DNA of 45,802 bases from Bacteroidaceae bacterium (GTDB taxonomy: Bacteria; Bacteroidota; Bacteroidia; Bacteroidales; Bacteroidaceae), in assembly GCA_017617315.1 (NCBI GenBank), contig JAFZWM010000052.1, positions 1 to 45,802 of the forward strand. Direction: 5' to 3'. Below the pieces are notes generated by a model that had not been told where the DNA came from, ran no database searches, and was given only the letters and a program-made list of their open reading frames with translations. Both the position numbers and the translations under genes were made by a program. Positions 22,726 to 31,198 of the stretch are shown here, piece after piece (position 1 is the stretch's first letter; the number at the start of each line of letters is the position of its first letter).

Positions 22726-23811
22726 ATGAAAAGATTTACCTTATCAATAATCGCTATCCTGATGATTGCTTTACAGGCTAATGCAATGTCGCTAAGTCAG
22801 GCAAGAAATGAGGCTCGATTCCTAACAGACAAGATGTATTACGAGCTCGACCTAACCGAAACGCAATACAATTACGTCTACGAAATAAACTTCGACTATT
22901 TCTACGACCTCAACCACTATCGCGATGCCTACGGATATTTGTGGAATCGCCGCAACGAAGATTTGGGATACGTTCTCGACCGCTGGCAGTACAACCACTA
23001 CATTGCCATCGAGTATTTCTACCGTCCGGTTGCATGGGTTGCAAACACTTGGAGTTTCGTAATCTATAGCCACTATCGCAACGACCTCTTCTTCTATGGC
23101 ACTCCACACCACTATACAACCTACATTGGCAGTCACGGATGGAGAAGAAACGGCGGCAGAAGCTACTTCCGCACTCATCGCTATCACATGCCAGCCAATC
23201 ACCGCCACATTGCTGCCCCACGCCGTCCAGAGGCTGGTCACGCGCCACGAGTTGCCGTTGGAGCAGGTCACGGAGGCCATCACAACATCGACCATCGCCG
23301 CGAGGAGGCTTTGAGACGCGAGAACGAAAGAATTCGTGAACAGGCACGTCGTCGCGAGGAAGCGCAGAGACGTGAGAATGAAAGAATCCGCGAAGAATCA
23401 CGACGCCGTGAGGAAGCTCAGAGACGCGAGAACGAAAGAATCCGCGAAGAGGCACGCCGTCGCGAGGAGGCTCAGAGACGTGAGAACGAAAGAATCCGCG
23501 AAGAGAACCGCCGTCGCGAAGAAGCGCAGAGACGAGAGAATGAAAGACGCCGTGAGGAAGCACAGCGTCAGGAAAACAGAAGACGTGAAGAAGCTCAGCG
23601 CCGCGAGGAAAACCGCCGTCGAGAGGAAGCACAAAGACGTGAGGAGAACAGACGTCGTGAAGAAGCACAGCGTCAGGAAAACAGAAGACGCGAAGAGGCT
23701 CAAAGACAAGAGAACCGCCGTCGAGAGGAAGCGCAGAGACGAGAAAATGAAAGAAGACAGTCTGACAACAATCGTACAACTCGCAGTTCGCACACAGGTG
23801 GCAGAAGATAA
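22726..23811 (+). CDS. Exported protein with a long Arg/Glu repeat tail
   Basis: A 361-residue protein in three parts. Residues 1-20 are a signal peptide (MKRFTLSIIAILMIALQANA). Residues about 21-155 form a compact domain very rich in Tyr, Phe and Trp, including LTDKMYYELDLTETQYNYVYEI, which I cannot assign to a named family. A His/Gly-rich linker follows. From about residue 190 to 345 is an unbroken Arg/Glu/Gln repeat: four 18-residue units of the form REEAQRRENERIREEARR, then seven units of 11-12 residues such as REEAQRQENRR. Opposite charges at i and i+4 suggest a stable single alpha helix. The tail ends in a Ser/Thr/Arg segment (TTRSSHTGGRR). It could span or pack the periplasm or bind polyanions. 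menA follows 12 bases later, possibly in the same transcript. Confidence 0.75.
   Translation: MKRFTLSIIAILMIALQANAMSLSQARNEARFLTDKMYYELDLTETQYNYVYEINFDYFYDLNHYRDAYGYLWNRRNEDLGYVLDRWQYNHYIAIEYFYRPVAWVANTWSFVIYSHYRNDLFFYGTPHHYTTYIGSHGWRRNGGRSYFRTHRYHMPANHRHIAAPRRPEAGHAPRVAVGAGHGGHHNIDHRREEALRRENERIREQARRREEAQRRENERIREESRRREEAQRRENERIREEARRREEAQRRENERIREENRRREEAQRRENERRREEAQRQENRRREEAQRREENRRREEAQRREENRRREEAQRQENRRREEAQRQENRRREEAQRRENERRQSDNNRTTRSSHTGGRR
23296..23763 (+). repeat. Tandem coding repeats of the Arg/Glu tail
   Basis: The DNA of the tail is a tandem array: four units of 54 bases followed by about seven of 33-36 bases, each built round codons for REEAQR. Unit number may change by slippage or recombination without breaking the frame, because all visible unit lengths are multiples of three. 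Confidence 0.7.
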
Positions 23812-23823
23812 TCAGAGAAAATA

Positions 23824-24759
23824 ATGACAAATATTAAGACAAACAGTTTTAGGGCGTGGATTCTTGCATCACGCCCTAAAACTCTTACAGGCTGCATAAC
23901 ACCGGTAATCATCGGTTCAACGCTGGCATATTCATACATCACTCAGCATCCGGAAAGCGGACAGGTTTTCAAGATAGTACCTTTCGTTCTCTGTATGCTG
24001 TTTGCCATGTTTATGCAGATTGATGCAAATCTTATAAACGACTACTACGATTTTGTCAAGGGAACAGACCGCGAAGACCGCCTCGGGCCCGAACGTGCCT
24101 GTGCTCAAGGCTGGGTTACCCTGCCTGCCATGCGAGTGGCGATAGGCATAACAACCGTGCTCAGTTGCATCGCAGGCCTTCCGCTTATCCTCTACGGAGT
24201 TTGGTGGAAACTTATTCTGGTTGGCGTTGCTTGCGTAATCTTCTGTTTTCTATACACTTACGGATTGTCGTACATCGGCATGGGTGATGTTCTCGTGCTT
24301 GTGTTCTTCGGACTTGTTCCTGTGTGCGTAACATTCTATCTGCAAACCGGAACATGCAATTCTACAACGATTATGATTTCCGTAGCCACAGGCTTGGTTA
24401 TAGACAACCTACTGATGATTAACAACTTCCGCGACTACGAGCAGGACAAAATAAGCGGAAAGCGAACGCTTGTTGTAAAACTTGGCAAGCGCGCCGGCGG
24501 ATATTTGTACCTTATCATCGGACTGGCAGCATACGCAACATGCATCTTTGCGCTCGGCATTGAGCACATTGCCACTTTCCTTCTGCTGGCATACATCTCG
24601 CTGCACTACAAGGCTTGGAAAAAAATGATGTCGATTTACGAAGGCAAACAGCTCAACGGAATCTTGGGAATGACGGCTCGCAATATCTTCCTATTCGGAC
24701 TAATTCTGTCGCTGAGCATCATAATTCAAAAATACATCGAAAGTATCGCCATTTTCTAA
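23824..24759 (+). CDS. menA: 1,4-dihydroxy-2-naphthoate polyprenyltransferase
   Basis: A 311-residue inner-membrane UbiA-superfamily prenyltransferase. The opening ILASRPKTLTG is typical of MenA, the first Asp-rich motif is NDYYDFVKGTD (72-82) followed by DREDRLGPERA, and the second is NNFRDYEQDKISGKRTL near 200. About eight membrane helices are visible. It attaches the isoprenoid tail to dihydroxynaphthoate, making demethylmenaquinone for the fumarate-reducing respiratory chain. The other men genes are not in the window. Confidence 0.93.
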   Translation: MTNIKTNSFRAWILASRPKTLTGCITPVIIGSTLAYSYITQHPESGQVFKIVPFVLCMLFAMFMQIDANLINDYYDFVKGTDREDRLGPERACAQGWVTLPAMRVAIGITTVLSCIAGLPLILYGVWWKLILVGVACVIFCFLYTYGLSYIGMGDVLVLVFFGLVPVCVTFYLQTGTCNSTTIMISVATGLVIDNLLMINNFRDYEQDKISGKRTLVVKLGKRAGGYLYLIIGLAAYATCIFALGIEHIATFLLLAYISLHYKAWKKMMSIYEGKQLNGILGMTARNIFLFGLILSLSIIIQKYIESIAIF

Positions 24760-24771
24760 ACTCCGAGTCTG

Positions 24772-25140
24772 ATGATTAAGAGAAAAACAGTCATTCCAAT
24801 AATCGGAATCATTCTGCTGATACCAATCGGACTGATTTCCAGACGCATCAGCTTTATTCCTGCAGAAACAGGCGACGCTCTTTGGGCAATGATGATTTTC
24901 TGTCTGTGGAGAATAATTCTGCAAAACAAGAAACTTTCGGTTGTCGCAATAGCAAGTTTAGTCCACTGTTATCTTGTGGAATTTTCGCAGATGATAACCT
25001 GGCGTTGGCTCGTATCGTTCCGACAGACATTTATCGGGCACATGATGCTAGGACAAGGTTTCCTGTGGATAGATTTGATAGCCTACTCCGTTGGAATTAT
25101 CATCATTTACATGGCATTTAGCAGAATCGAAAAGCAATAA
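24772..25140 (+). CDS. DUF2809-family membrane protein
   Basis: A 122-residue protein with three or four membrane helices. The features of DUF2809 are visible: an early RR after helix 1, TGDALWAMMIFCLWR, LVEFSQ near residue 70, and RQTFIGHMMLGQGFLWIDLIAYSVG. The role of the family is unknown. It starts 12 bases after menA and is probably read from the same transcript; a terminator follows. Confidence 0.8.
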   Translation: MIKRKTVIPIIGIILLIPIGLISRRISFIPAETGDALWAMMIFCLWRIILQNKKLSVVAIASLVHCYLVEFSQMITWRWLVSFRQTFIGHMMLGQGFLWIDLIAYSVGIIIIYMAFSRIEKQ

Positions 25141-25142
25141 AT

Positions 25143-25183
25143 AAAAAAGACATCGGATTTTTCAATATTCCGATGTCTTTTTT
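25143..25183. terminator. Bidirectional terminator
   Basis: AAAAAAGACATCGGA (25143-25157) pairs with TCCGATGTCTTTTTT (25169-25183). It lies between the convergent DUF2809 and DUF1573 genes and has A and T runs suited to both directions. Confidence 0.8.
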
Positions 25184-25201
25184 ATTTCTGTGAACAGATT
25201 G

Positions 25202-25588
25202 TTACTCTGTCATTTCGCCTTCGATGTAAAGTCTGACCATGTCAGTTACAGCATTTGTGCGAAGCGTTATTGTCTTTTTGAAAACTCCAGGGAACTTGCC
25301 GGCACCCTTATAAGTAACCTTAATCTCGCCCGTTGCTCCCGGTGCGATAGGCTGCTTTGGATAAACCGGAGTAGTGCATCCGCAACTTGCAACCGCCTGT
25401 TCGATAACAAGAGGCGCATCGCCAGTATTTGTAAACTTGAACGTACAAGTAACGTTAGAATCAGCTTCCTTGAATGTTCCAAAATTATGTGTTGTCTTGT
25501 CAAACTTTATCTCGGCCTTGCCCTGTGCCAAAACTGGCATAGAAAATGTGGCTACAGCCATAAAAAACATTAACAAAAATCTTCTCAT
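25202..25588 (-). CDS. DUF1573-family exported protein
   Basis: A 128-residue protein from the ATG at 25588, with a signal peptide (MRRFLLMFFMAVATFSMPVLAQ) and one immunoglobulin-like DUF1573 domain. The family marks are HNFGTFKEADS, FTNTGDAPLVI, VASCGCTTPVYPKQPI and GEIKVTYKG. It is common in many copies in Bacteroidetes and of unknown role in the periplasm or at the cell surface. The in-frame upstream start at 25618 lies within the promoter and is rejected. Confidence 0.88.
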   Translation of the reverse strand: MRRFLLMFFMAVATFSMPVLAQGKAEIKFDKTTHNFGTFKEADSNVTCTFKFTNTGDAPLVIEQAVASCGCTTPVYPKQPIAPGATGEIKVTYKGAGKFPGVFKKTITLRTNAVTDMVRLYIEGEMTE

Positions 25589-25615
25589 ACTGCTCTTATA
25601 TAAATATTTCGTAGG

Positions 25616-25645
25616 CAAAAATAAGAATTTTTTGAATCATAACAA
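25616..25645 (-). promoter_or_regulatory. Promoter for the DUF1573 gene
   Basis: On the minus strand TTG (25643-25645), 19 bases, then TATTTTTG (25616-25623): a good match to the Bacteroidetes consensus. Confidence 0.65.
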
Positions 25646-25664
25646 TAAAAAAGCGATAAATTAT

Positions 25665-25672
25665 TAACTTTG
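25665..25672 (+). promoter_or_regulatory. Promoter -7 box for DUF4286-ruvC
   Basis: TAACTTTG on the plus strand, 22 bases before the DUF4286 start codon. Confidence 0.5.
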
Positions 25673-25694
25673 CAGCAATTTTATAACAAAAAAT

Positions 25695-26006
25695 ATGTTG
25701 GTATTCAATACAACTTTTCAGACTGATGTAAACGAGGCGCGCAATTTTGTGATATGGGCACACGAGGTGTACATTCCGCGCGCACTGAAATGCGAGGGAA
25801 TTAAGAACGCACGACTAAACCGCATACTTAGCCACAAGGACGAAAAGACCGAATGTTTCTCGCTCCAGTTCGATGTCGAGAGCATGGCTAACTTGCACAA
25901 ATTCCATATAAGCGAAGGCAAATCGCTGTCTAACGACCTTGAGAAAATTTTCAACGAGAAGGTTGTGGGATTCTCAACAATAATGGAGGTCATCGAAGAA
26001 TGCTAA
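25695..26006 (+). CDS. DUF4286-family protein
   Basis: A 103-residue cytoplasmic protein. The opening [20 protein letters not shown], the central [21 protein letters not shown] and the final [16 protein letters not shown] are characteristic of DUF4286, a small ferredoxin-like family widespread in Bacteroidetes with no known role. It overlaps ruvC by seven bases, an arrangement I recall as common in this phylum, and the two are surely co-translated. Confidence 0.85.
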   Translation: MLVFNTTFQTDVNEARNFVIWAHEVYIPRALKCEGIKNARLNRILSHKDEKTECFSLQFDVESMANLHKFHISEGKSLSNDLEKIFNEKVVGFSTIMEVIEEC

Positions 26007-26569
26007 ATCCAGTAAAGGAAAAGATAATTCTGGGCATCGACCCCGGCACAAACGTGATGGGATATGGACTGCTGAGCGTAAAAGGCACGAAGCCCGAGAT
26101 GATGTGCATGGGCATAATAGACTTGCGCAGATACAGCGACGCCTACCTCAAACTCGGACATATCTTCGAGCGCGTGGTGGGCATCATCGACAGCTATCAT
26201 CCCGACGAACTTGCAATCGAGGCTCCGTTCTTCGGAAAGAACGTGCAGAGTATGCTGAAACTCGGAAGAGCGCAGGGAGTGGCAATAGCCGCCGCCCGAC
26301 AGCGCGACCTTCCGATAACCGAATATGCGCCACTGAAAATAAAGATGGCAATAACCGGAAACGGCTCGGCAAGCAAGGAACAGGTGGCAGCAATGCTTCA
26401 GCGCCTGCTGCACATAGACAAGGAGGCTATGGGCAAGTTCATGGACTCAACCGATGCCCTCGGAGCAGCCTACTGCCACTATTTGCAGATGGGCAAGCCC
26501 GAAGTATCGAAAAGCTATCATGGCTGGAAAGATTTCATAGCAAAAAATCCCGACAAAGTTTCAAAATAA
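26000..26569 (+). CDS. ruvC: Holliday junction endonuclease RuvC
   Basis: A 189-residue nuclease of normal length. The four catalytic acids are present: D14 in GIDPGT, E74 in IEAPFF, D149 and D152 in [12 protein letters not shown], with the same spacing of the last pair as in E. coli. It cuts four-way junctions made by recombination, working with RuvAB. The next gene starts 11 bases downstream. Confidence 0.95.
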   Translation: MLNPVKEKIILGIDPGTNVMGYGLLSVKGTKPEMMCMGIIDLRRYSDAYLKLGHIFERVVGIIDSYHPDELAIEAPFFGKNVQSMLKLGRAQGVAIAAARQRDLPITEYAPLKIKMAITGNGSASKEQVAAMLQRLLHIDKEAMGKFMDSTDALGAAYCHYLQMGKPEVSKSYHGWKDFIAKNPDKVSK

Positions 26570-26580
26570 TACGATAAAAA

Positions 26581-28086
26581 ATGCAAAAGGTAATAGAGAT
26601 TGTCAACGGAGTAGCCCGCCACCCTCTTTACAGAATGAAAGAGGCGGTGAACATTGAAATGAACGACGGCGAGCAGATTGCCATCGTTGGTCCTAACGGT
26701 GCAGGAAAGTCGATGCTTGTAGACATCATCACAGCCAAGCATCCGCTGCTGCTGAACGAGCCTCACTATGACTTTGCACCGTCGCTGGCAAAGATGGCAA
26801 GCGACAACATAAAGTACATAACTTTCCGCGACTCGTATGGCGACACAGCCGATGGCAACTACTACTATCAGCAGCGTTGGAATCAGCACGACATCGACGA
26901 AGCCCCTATCGTGCAGGACATTCTGAACGAGGTGTGGAACATCACCACAAAGGACAACACGCCCGAACAGATTGCACAGAAAGAACAGCTTCGCGACCAA
27001 CTCTACACGATGTTTCACCTTGATATCCTGCTCGACAAGCAGATAATCCTTCTTTCGAGCGGAGAGTTGCGCAAATTCCAGCTAACCAAGACTTTACTTA
27101 CAAATCCGCGAGTCGTAATTATGGATAATCCGTTCATCGGACTCGATGCGCAGACTCGCGAGCAGCTTACAGAATTGCTTACAAACTTGGCGGCAAACGT
27201 AAAGATAATGTTCATACTTGTCCTGTCAAAGACCGACAATATTCCGCCATTCATCACGCACGTCATTCCTGTTGAGCCGGGCAGAGATGTCCGCGAAAAG
27301 ATAAGCCGCGACGAGTATTATGCGACTTATAATCAGAAGTTTGAGAATCTTCTTTCGGACAAAAAGAAGGAAGCGATAAAAAACTATCCGTACAAAGACA
27401 GCACAAGCATCGCCCATCTCGACGAGGTTGTGAAATTCAACAACGTATGCATAAAATACGGCGAACGAACCATTCTGAAAGATTTGAACTGGGTTGTAAG
27501 GCGTGGCGAAAAATGGGCTTTGAGCGGCGAGAACGGAGCCGGAAAAAGTACGCTTCTGTCGCTTGTCTGTGCCGACAATCCGCAGAGCTACGCCTGCGAC
27601 ATAACGCTTTTCGGACACAAGAGAGGAACGGGCGAAAGCATCTGGGACATAAAAAAGTACATCGGATATGTTTCACCAGAGATGCACCGCGCCTATCTGA
27701 AAGATGTGCCGGCCATCGAGATTGTGGCATCGGGCATGAGCGATTTTTCATCGCTTTACCGAAAGCCGAAAACCGAAGACCTGCCAACGTGCGATTTCTG
27801 GATGGACATCTTCGGAATAAAGCATCTTAAAGATACAACATTCCTGAAACTGTCGAGCGGCGAACAGCGACTCGTTCTTCTGGCACGCGCCTTTGTGAGA
27901 GACCCGGAGCTTCTGATTCTGGACGAACCGCTGCACGGCTTGGATATGCGCAACCGCCGACTGGTAAAGGAGATTATAAACGAATTCTGCAAACGTTCGG
28001 ACAAAACGATGATAATGGTAACGCATTACAAGTCAGAATATCCCGAATGCATCACGAACGAAATATTCTTACGCAAAAACAGATAG
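26581..28086 (+). CDS. Double ABC-domain ATPase, ModF-like
   Basis: A 501-residue protein with two ABC ATPase domains and no membrane segment. The first has Walker A GPNGAGKS (37-44), a degenerate signature LSSGELRKFQLTKTLL and Walker B VVIMDNPFIGLD. The second, with a conventional GENGAGKST near 318, LSSGEQRLVLLARAF and LLILDEPLHGLD, is more canonical. This layout resembles the ModF/PhrA class of soluble tandem ATPases, whose function is uncertain. The Asn in place of Glu after the first Walker B Asp suggests that the first site hydrolyses ATP poorly. It is probably the third gene of the ruvC operon. Confidence 0.85.
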   Translation: MQKVIEIVNGVARHPLYRMKEAVNIEMNDGEQIAIVGPNGAGKSMLVDIITAKHPLLLNEPHYDFAPSLAKMASDNIKYITFRDSYGDTADGNYYYQQRWNQHDIDEAPIVQDILNEVWNITTKDNTPEQIAQKEQLRDQLYTMFHLDILLDKQIILLSSGELRKFQLTKTLLTNPRVVIMDNPFIGLDAQTREQLTELLTNLAANVKIMFILVLSKTDNIPPFITHVIPVEPGRDVREKISRDEYYATYNQKFENLLSDKKKEAIKNYPYKDSTSIAHLDEVVKFNNVCIKYGERTILKDLNWVVRRGEKWALSGENGAGKSTLLSLVCADNPQSYACDITLFGHKRGTGESIWDIKKYIGYVSPEMHRAYLKDVPAIEIVASGMSDFSSLYRKPKTEDLPTCDFWMDIFGIKHLKDTTFLKLSSGEQRLVLLARAFVRDPELLILDEPLHGLDMRNRRLVKEIINEFCKRSDKTMIMVTHYKSEYPECITNEIFLRKNR

Positions 28087-28094
28087 GAAACAAA

Positions 28095-28126
28095 AAAAAA
28101 GAGAAGCTCCCGGGCTTCTCTCTTTT
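28095..28126. terminator. Terminator between convergent genes
   Basis: GAGAAGC (28101-28107) pairs with GCTTCTC (28114-28120), flanked by an A run on the left and TCTTTT on the right. It ends the ruvC operon and, in reverse, the PqqD operon. Confidence 0.7.
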
Positions 28127-28131
28127 ATGTT

Positions 28132-28401
28132 TTATTTCTCTGCAATTCCAACCTTAATCCATTCTTCGGCAATCTCCTCGGCATCAGCCTTTGCAACGCT
28201 TTCCTCAACCTCGTAGTTGGCGATAAGAATCTTTGCAAGATCGTCGGCTGTGAATTCCTTGTCAACCACGTTCTTCCAAAGCAGGGCAGCCGAAGAATTC
28301 ATACTTATAATCTTGCTGAAATCTATATTTTCAACTCCCTGACCAACAATTACCTGTTCGCCACATAGTTCTCTCAGTTCGAAACCTTTCTTTGTTCTCA
28401 T
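28132..28401 (-). CDS. PqqD-like protein
   Basis: An 89-residue protein from the ATG at 28401 (MRTKKGFELREL). The family pattern is a beta-rich first part (GEQVIVGQG, then FSKIISMNSSAALLW) followed by three helices (FTADDLAKILIANYEV and AEEIAEEWIKVGIAEK). PqqD domains bind the leader of a ribosomal peptide and present it to modifying enzymes; many Bacteroidetes have free-standing copies. It is the last gene of a five-gene operon with a peptidase, a kinase-like protein and a cysteine protease. An in-frame upstream start (28431) overlaps the S26 peptidase gene and looks less likely. Confidence 0.83.
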   Translation of the reverse strand: MRTKKGFELRELCGEQVIVGQGVENIDFSKIISMNSSAALLWKNVVDKEFTADDLAKILIANYEVEESVAKADAEEIAEEWIKVGIAEK

Positions 28402-28405
28402 ATCA

Positions 28406-29059
28406 TTAAATATTTTTATTCTGTTTATCAATTTCGTCCATGTATTTTACAGTCAGCTTTATAGAAGGCAACCTTCGGTAGACGGCAAGAAGCCATCTGC
28501 GCCAACGAACTAGCCTTACCCACACTTTATATCGGCGGATGTATTTTTTGTCCTCGTCGCAAAGAAGCGTTCTCGACTCACTGAAATCGAGGCGATAGCG
28601 CACCTCGCCGCTGTCGAGCGCTACCTTGCACACTTTTCCGTACTTGAATTCTATGGCCTTACCAAGCACATCCTGCGTCTGGCAATATTCCTTTCCGTAC
28701 AGATTTCCATCGCCCATGAGCACAAGGTTGTTGCCGTCCTTCACGATGACACGATGCAGCACATACCTCAGCGGTGCAACCTGCGCCAGAACAACATCTC
28801 CAACATTAACCGTATCAACCGCCTTTATCGTAACCATATCTCTCCGGTCTTCGAGAAAAGGACGCATGCTGTAGCCTTTGACTCTGATGGAGAAAGTCTT
28901 GCCTTTTGACAGGAGCTCTCTCTGCATAGACTCAAACAACTGTGCATTAGGCTTTTCGATGACCTTCAGGCTGAAACTGTCGACATTGCTATGTTCAACA
29001 TTTTCGGGCCACAAGTTACTTACAAACCAGTTATACAGATTTCGGAGAACAGCCCTCAT
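28406..29059 (-). CDS. S24/S26-type peptidase (signal-peptidase-like)
   Basis: A 217-residue protein. The nucleophile is S64 in KGYSMRPF, and the general base appears to be H102 in VLHRVI, a Ser-His pair as in the S26B (SipW/Sec11) branch rather than the Ser-Lys pair of ordinary bacterial signal peptidase. A GDG near residue 117 follows. No obvious membrane anchor precedes the Ser. The C-terminal third is strongly basic (RRYKVWVRLVRWRRWLLAVYRRL). It overlaps the upstream HPr-kinase-like gene by four bases and is followed by the PqqD-like gene, so it could process a peptide handled by PqqD; that is inference. Confidence 0.78.
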   Translation of the reverse strand: MRAVLRNLYNWFVSNLWPENVEHSNVDSFSLKVIEKPNAQLFESMQRELLSKGKTFSIRVKGYSMRPFLEDRRDMVTIKAVDTVNVGDVVLAQVAPLRYVLHRVIVKDGNNLVLMGDGNLYGKEYCQTQDVLGKAIEFKYGKVCKVALDSGEVRYRLDFSESRTLLCDEDKKYIRRYKVWVRLVRWRRWLLAVYRRLPSIKLTVKYMDEIDKQNKNI

Positions 29060-29946
29060 TTAGAAATTGTGTTGTAACTTAACTGAGCAGCCGCCTCATC
29101 TGGAAGACAGCCCATGAAATACATCTTGCTCGTTGTCAGCACCCTCGACACTGTGTCGCAAACGCCGTTGAACACAGGGCGATCCCATTTCATTGTTGAG
29201 CACGAAGGCATAAGCACGGCAAAAGCCTCGAGTCCTTTTAACTGATGAATATTATTTGTCGGCTCCTGATTCAGCCGTACGAACGCTCCGACTTCAGCCT
29301 TCACCTTACGGTAGCAAGGTGTCTTTCCGCTCCAAGGCGAGCCGTAGACGTATGTCTTTCCGTCGATGTAACGCACAATCGGATTATCATCGTTCATCAA
29401 ATCAGTATCGCTTATATACTTGAGCCACAACTGAGTATGCGTACTCTTTCCTGTTCCGCTCTTGCCAAGGAACAGATAGCCCTTGCCATCCTTGCGCACA
29501 ACCGACGAATGGAACATAAGCGTGTTTTTTGATGAGCCGGCGAAGGCGTAAAGCATCATCATGCAGTTGTTCAGACCGAAGTTGCGCTCGCTCCACTCGC
29601 CCGCCAAGGCAACGGTTGCCGACTTGAAATCGGCGGCGCACTCCATAAGGCTGCACTGATATCCGAGATAGTTGCTCACTACAAACTGATAGCGGCCATC
29701 CTCGCGGTGATACACTCCGTGGTTGTTTCCGCCACAGTTGAACTGCCCCACTTCCTCGCCCTTTGCATCGGGATAGAAATTGTCGTCGACGGTTATCTGA
29801 AACAGAAGAGGAACGTTCTTGCTCTCCTCCTCGCTTATCTCAAAAACACGGAACGACGGCAACAGTTCGTCGCTGTTCACTCCATCAGCAAAGTGCATCA
29901 CAACAAGCCATTCGGCAATGTTATAATATTTTGTTGTCTTCTCCAT
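29056..29946 (-). CDS. HPr kinase-like P-loop protein
   Basis: A 296-residue protein. The C-terminal half carries the HprK-type nucleotide site: FHSSVVRKDGKGYLFLGKSGTGKST with the P-loop at 161-169, then DLMNDDNPIV near 188, then SPWSGKTP. The first 140 residues are not the usual HprK N-terminal domain. Proteins of this type accompany PqqD-like genes in several Bacteroidetes and Firmicutes loci; in some lasso-peptide clusters related kinases phosphorylate the peptide. The Bacteroidales lack the classical HPr control circuit in most species, which favours a peptide or protein target here. Coupled by a four-base overlap to the S26 peptidase gene. Confidence 0.78.
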   Translation of the reverse strand: MEKTTKYYNIAEWLVVMHFADGVNSDELLPSFRVFEISEEESKNVPLLFQITVDDNFYPDAKGEEVGQFNCGGNNHGVYHREDGRYQFVVSNYLGYQCSLMECAADFKSATVALAGEWSERNFGLNNCMMMLYAFAGSSKNTLMFHSSVVRKDGKGYLFLGKSGTGKSTHTQLWLKYISDTDLMNDDNPIVRYIDGKTYVYGSPWSGKTPCYRKVKAEVGAFVRLNQEPTNNIHQLKGLEAFAVLMPSCSTMKWDRPVFNGVCDTVSRVLTTSKMYFMGCLPDEAAAQLSYNTISK

Positions 29947-29962
29947 TTATGAATTAGATTTT

Positions 29963-31198
29963 TCAGTTCCACCATTTTACTCCGCCCCAAGCAGCCTTGT
30001 ACCACTCGTTCTGCTCGTACCACTTGTTCAGCACAGGATGAATCTCCTTCGGGAAATACATACTTACATATCCGCAGTTTTCGGGATCGTTGATTTTTGC
30101 GATGCCATCTCCTTGAAGATAAGCAGAATACCACTGAGTTCCGCCTTTATACACAACGGCTTGGTTGAATGCCGCAAGCCATTGCTGATAGATGTCTTCA
30201 TCGGTACACCACGAACGGATTATCTCCTTGAAATCGTAGAATCGCGGATTTGTTGCGCTCTCATTCAGGAAATTATAAAAATCGGCAACGCCGCTGATGT
30301 CATCCCTTCCGAACTGAGAAATGACCGTAGCCGTTGCAGATGCCAGATTTTCGAGCCGAGAGCAGTCGACTACCGAAAGAATTACGCCATCGCGATAATA
30401 TTCCTCAACCTCGTAGTCGTAATAATTGTTGTACTCCTTTGCCACCTCAACAGGGTTGAACGAAGTGGAAAACATCAGAGGTACAATCTTGTGATAAGGC
30501 GCGCCCGTGCCCGGAATTTCGCCGGGACATGCAATAATGTAATCAGCACAGTTGCGCAGAACATAATCACACTCGATGCATTGCATCTGGCAGGCATCGA
30601 ACATTATGAACTTATTTTTTGGAAATGCCTGTAAAACAGACGCCATCGTCTCGATGCTCATCTGTGAATTTTCGGCACTTATGTCGTTGTTTTTGTAATC
30701 TTTGCCATTATCTACGCCGAAAGCACGAGTCTTAGACATGGCATACTGCTCTGGAAGCCAGCCGTTGGCGTGCGACCAGAACACGATTCCGTAATTATCA
30801 GCCTCGTAATTGCAATGAACAAACGTCATAACCTCGCGCAAAGCATCGGCAGAGGTAGACATCCAATCTGTGCTATATTTTTTTACGGGAGTAAGATATT
30901 TGTACTGAGTCGTGTCGCGCAGTTCATAGATACGCGGTTTCGTGTTGTCGTCAACATATACGATAACACGGTCGTGCTTGCCCATCTTTCTTGCGCCGAC
31001 GCACATTTCGTAAATATCGTCATCGGCAAAGTCGCACAGGCTGTTTTCGGCAGCCATGTAGACAAGCACTACGTTATTAACGTCGGCATAGACATCCTCC
31101 TCGCTCTTATCTTTACAAGACGCAAACAAGATACATGCAAACATGAATGTCAGCATGTATCTTGTTGCTCTGTACACAGATTTTGTATTGTTATTCAT
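29963..31198 (-). CDS. Clostripain-family (C11) cysteine protease, lipoprotein
   Basis: A 412-residue lipoprotein. The lipobox LFASC places the lipidated cysteine at 28, followed by KDKSEED, an acidic stretch of the kind that sends Bacteroidetes lipoproteins to the cell surface. The C11 catalytic pair is H143 (FWSHANG) and C203 (FDACQM). NVVLVYMAAENSL near the start of the mature domain is the usual first strand. Clostripain-like proteases cut after arginine or lysine. It overlaps the stop of the small exported protein by eight bases and precedes the kinase-like gene by 16, so it belongs to that operon. Confidence 0.88.
   Translation of the reverse strand: MNNNTKSVYRATRYMLTFMFACILFASCKDKSEEDVYADVNNVVLVYMAAENSLCDFADDDIYEMCVGARKMGKHDRVIVYVDDNTKPRIYELRDTTQYKYLTPVKKYSTDWMSTSADALREVMTFVHCNYEADNYGIVFWSHANGWLPEQYAMSKTRAFGVDNGKDYKNNDISAENSQMSIETMASVLQAFPKNKFIMFDACQMQCIECDYVLRNCADYIIACPGEIPGTGAPYHKIVPLMFSTSFNPVEVAKEYNNYYDYEVEEYYRDGVILSVVDCSRLENLASATATVISQFGRDDISGVADFYNFLNESATNPRFYDFKEIIRSWCTDEDIYQQWLAAFNQAVVYKGGTQWYSAYLQGDGIAKINDPENCGYVSMYFPKEIHPVLNKWYEQNEWYKAAWGGVKWWN

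Noticed and set aside
22910-23830. 306-codon minus-strand frame
   Set aside because: Antisense reading of the Arg/Glu repeat gene; long only because the repeats lack stops on that strand.
30038-30634. 198-codon plus-strand frame inside the C11 protease gene
   Set aside because: Antisense shadow; the C11 catalytic motifs fix the minus-strand frame.
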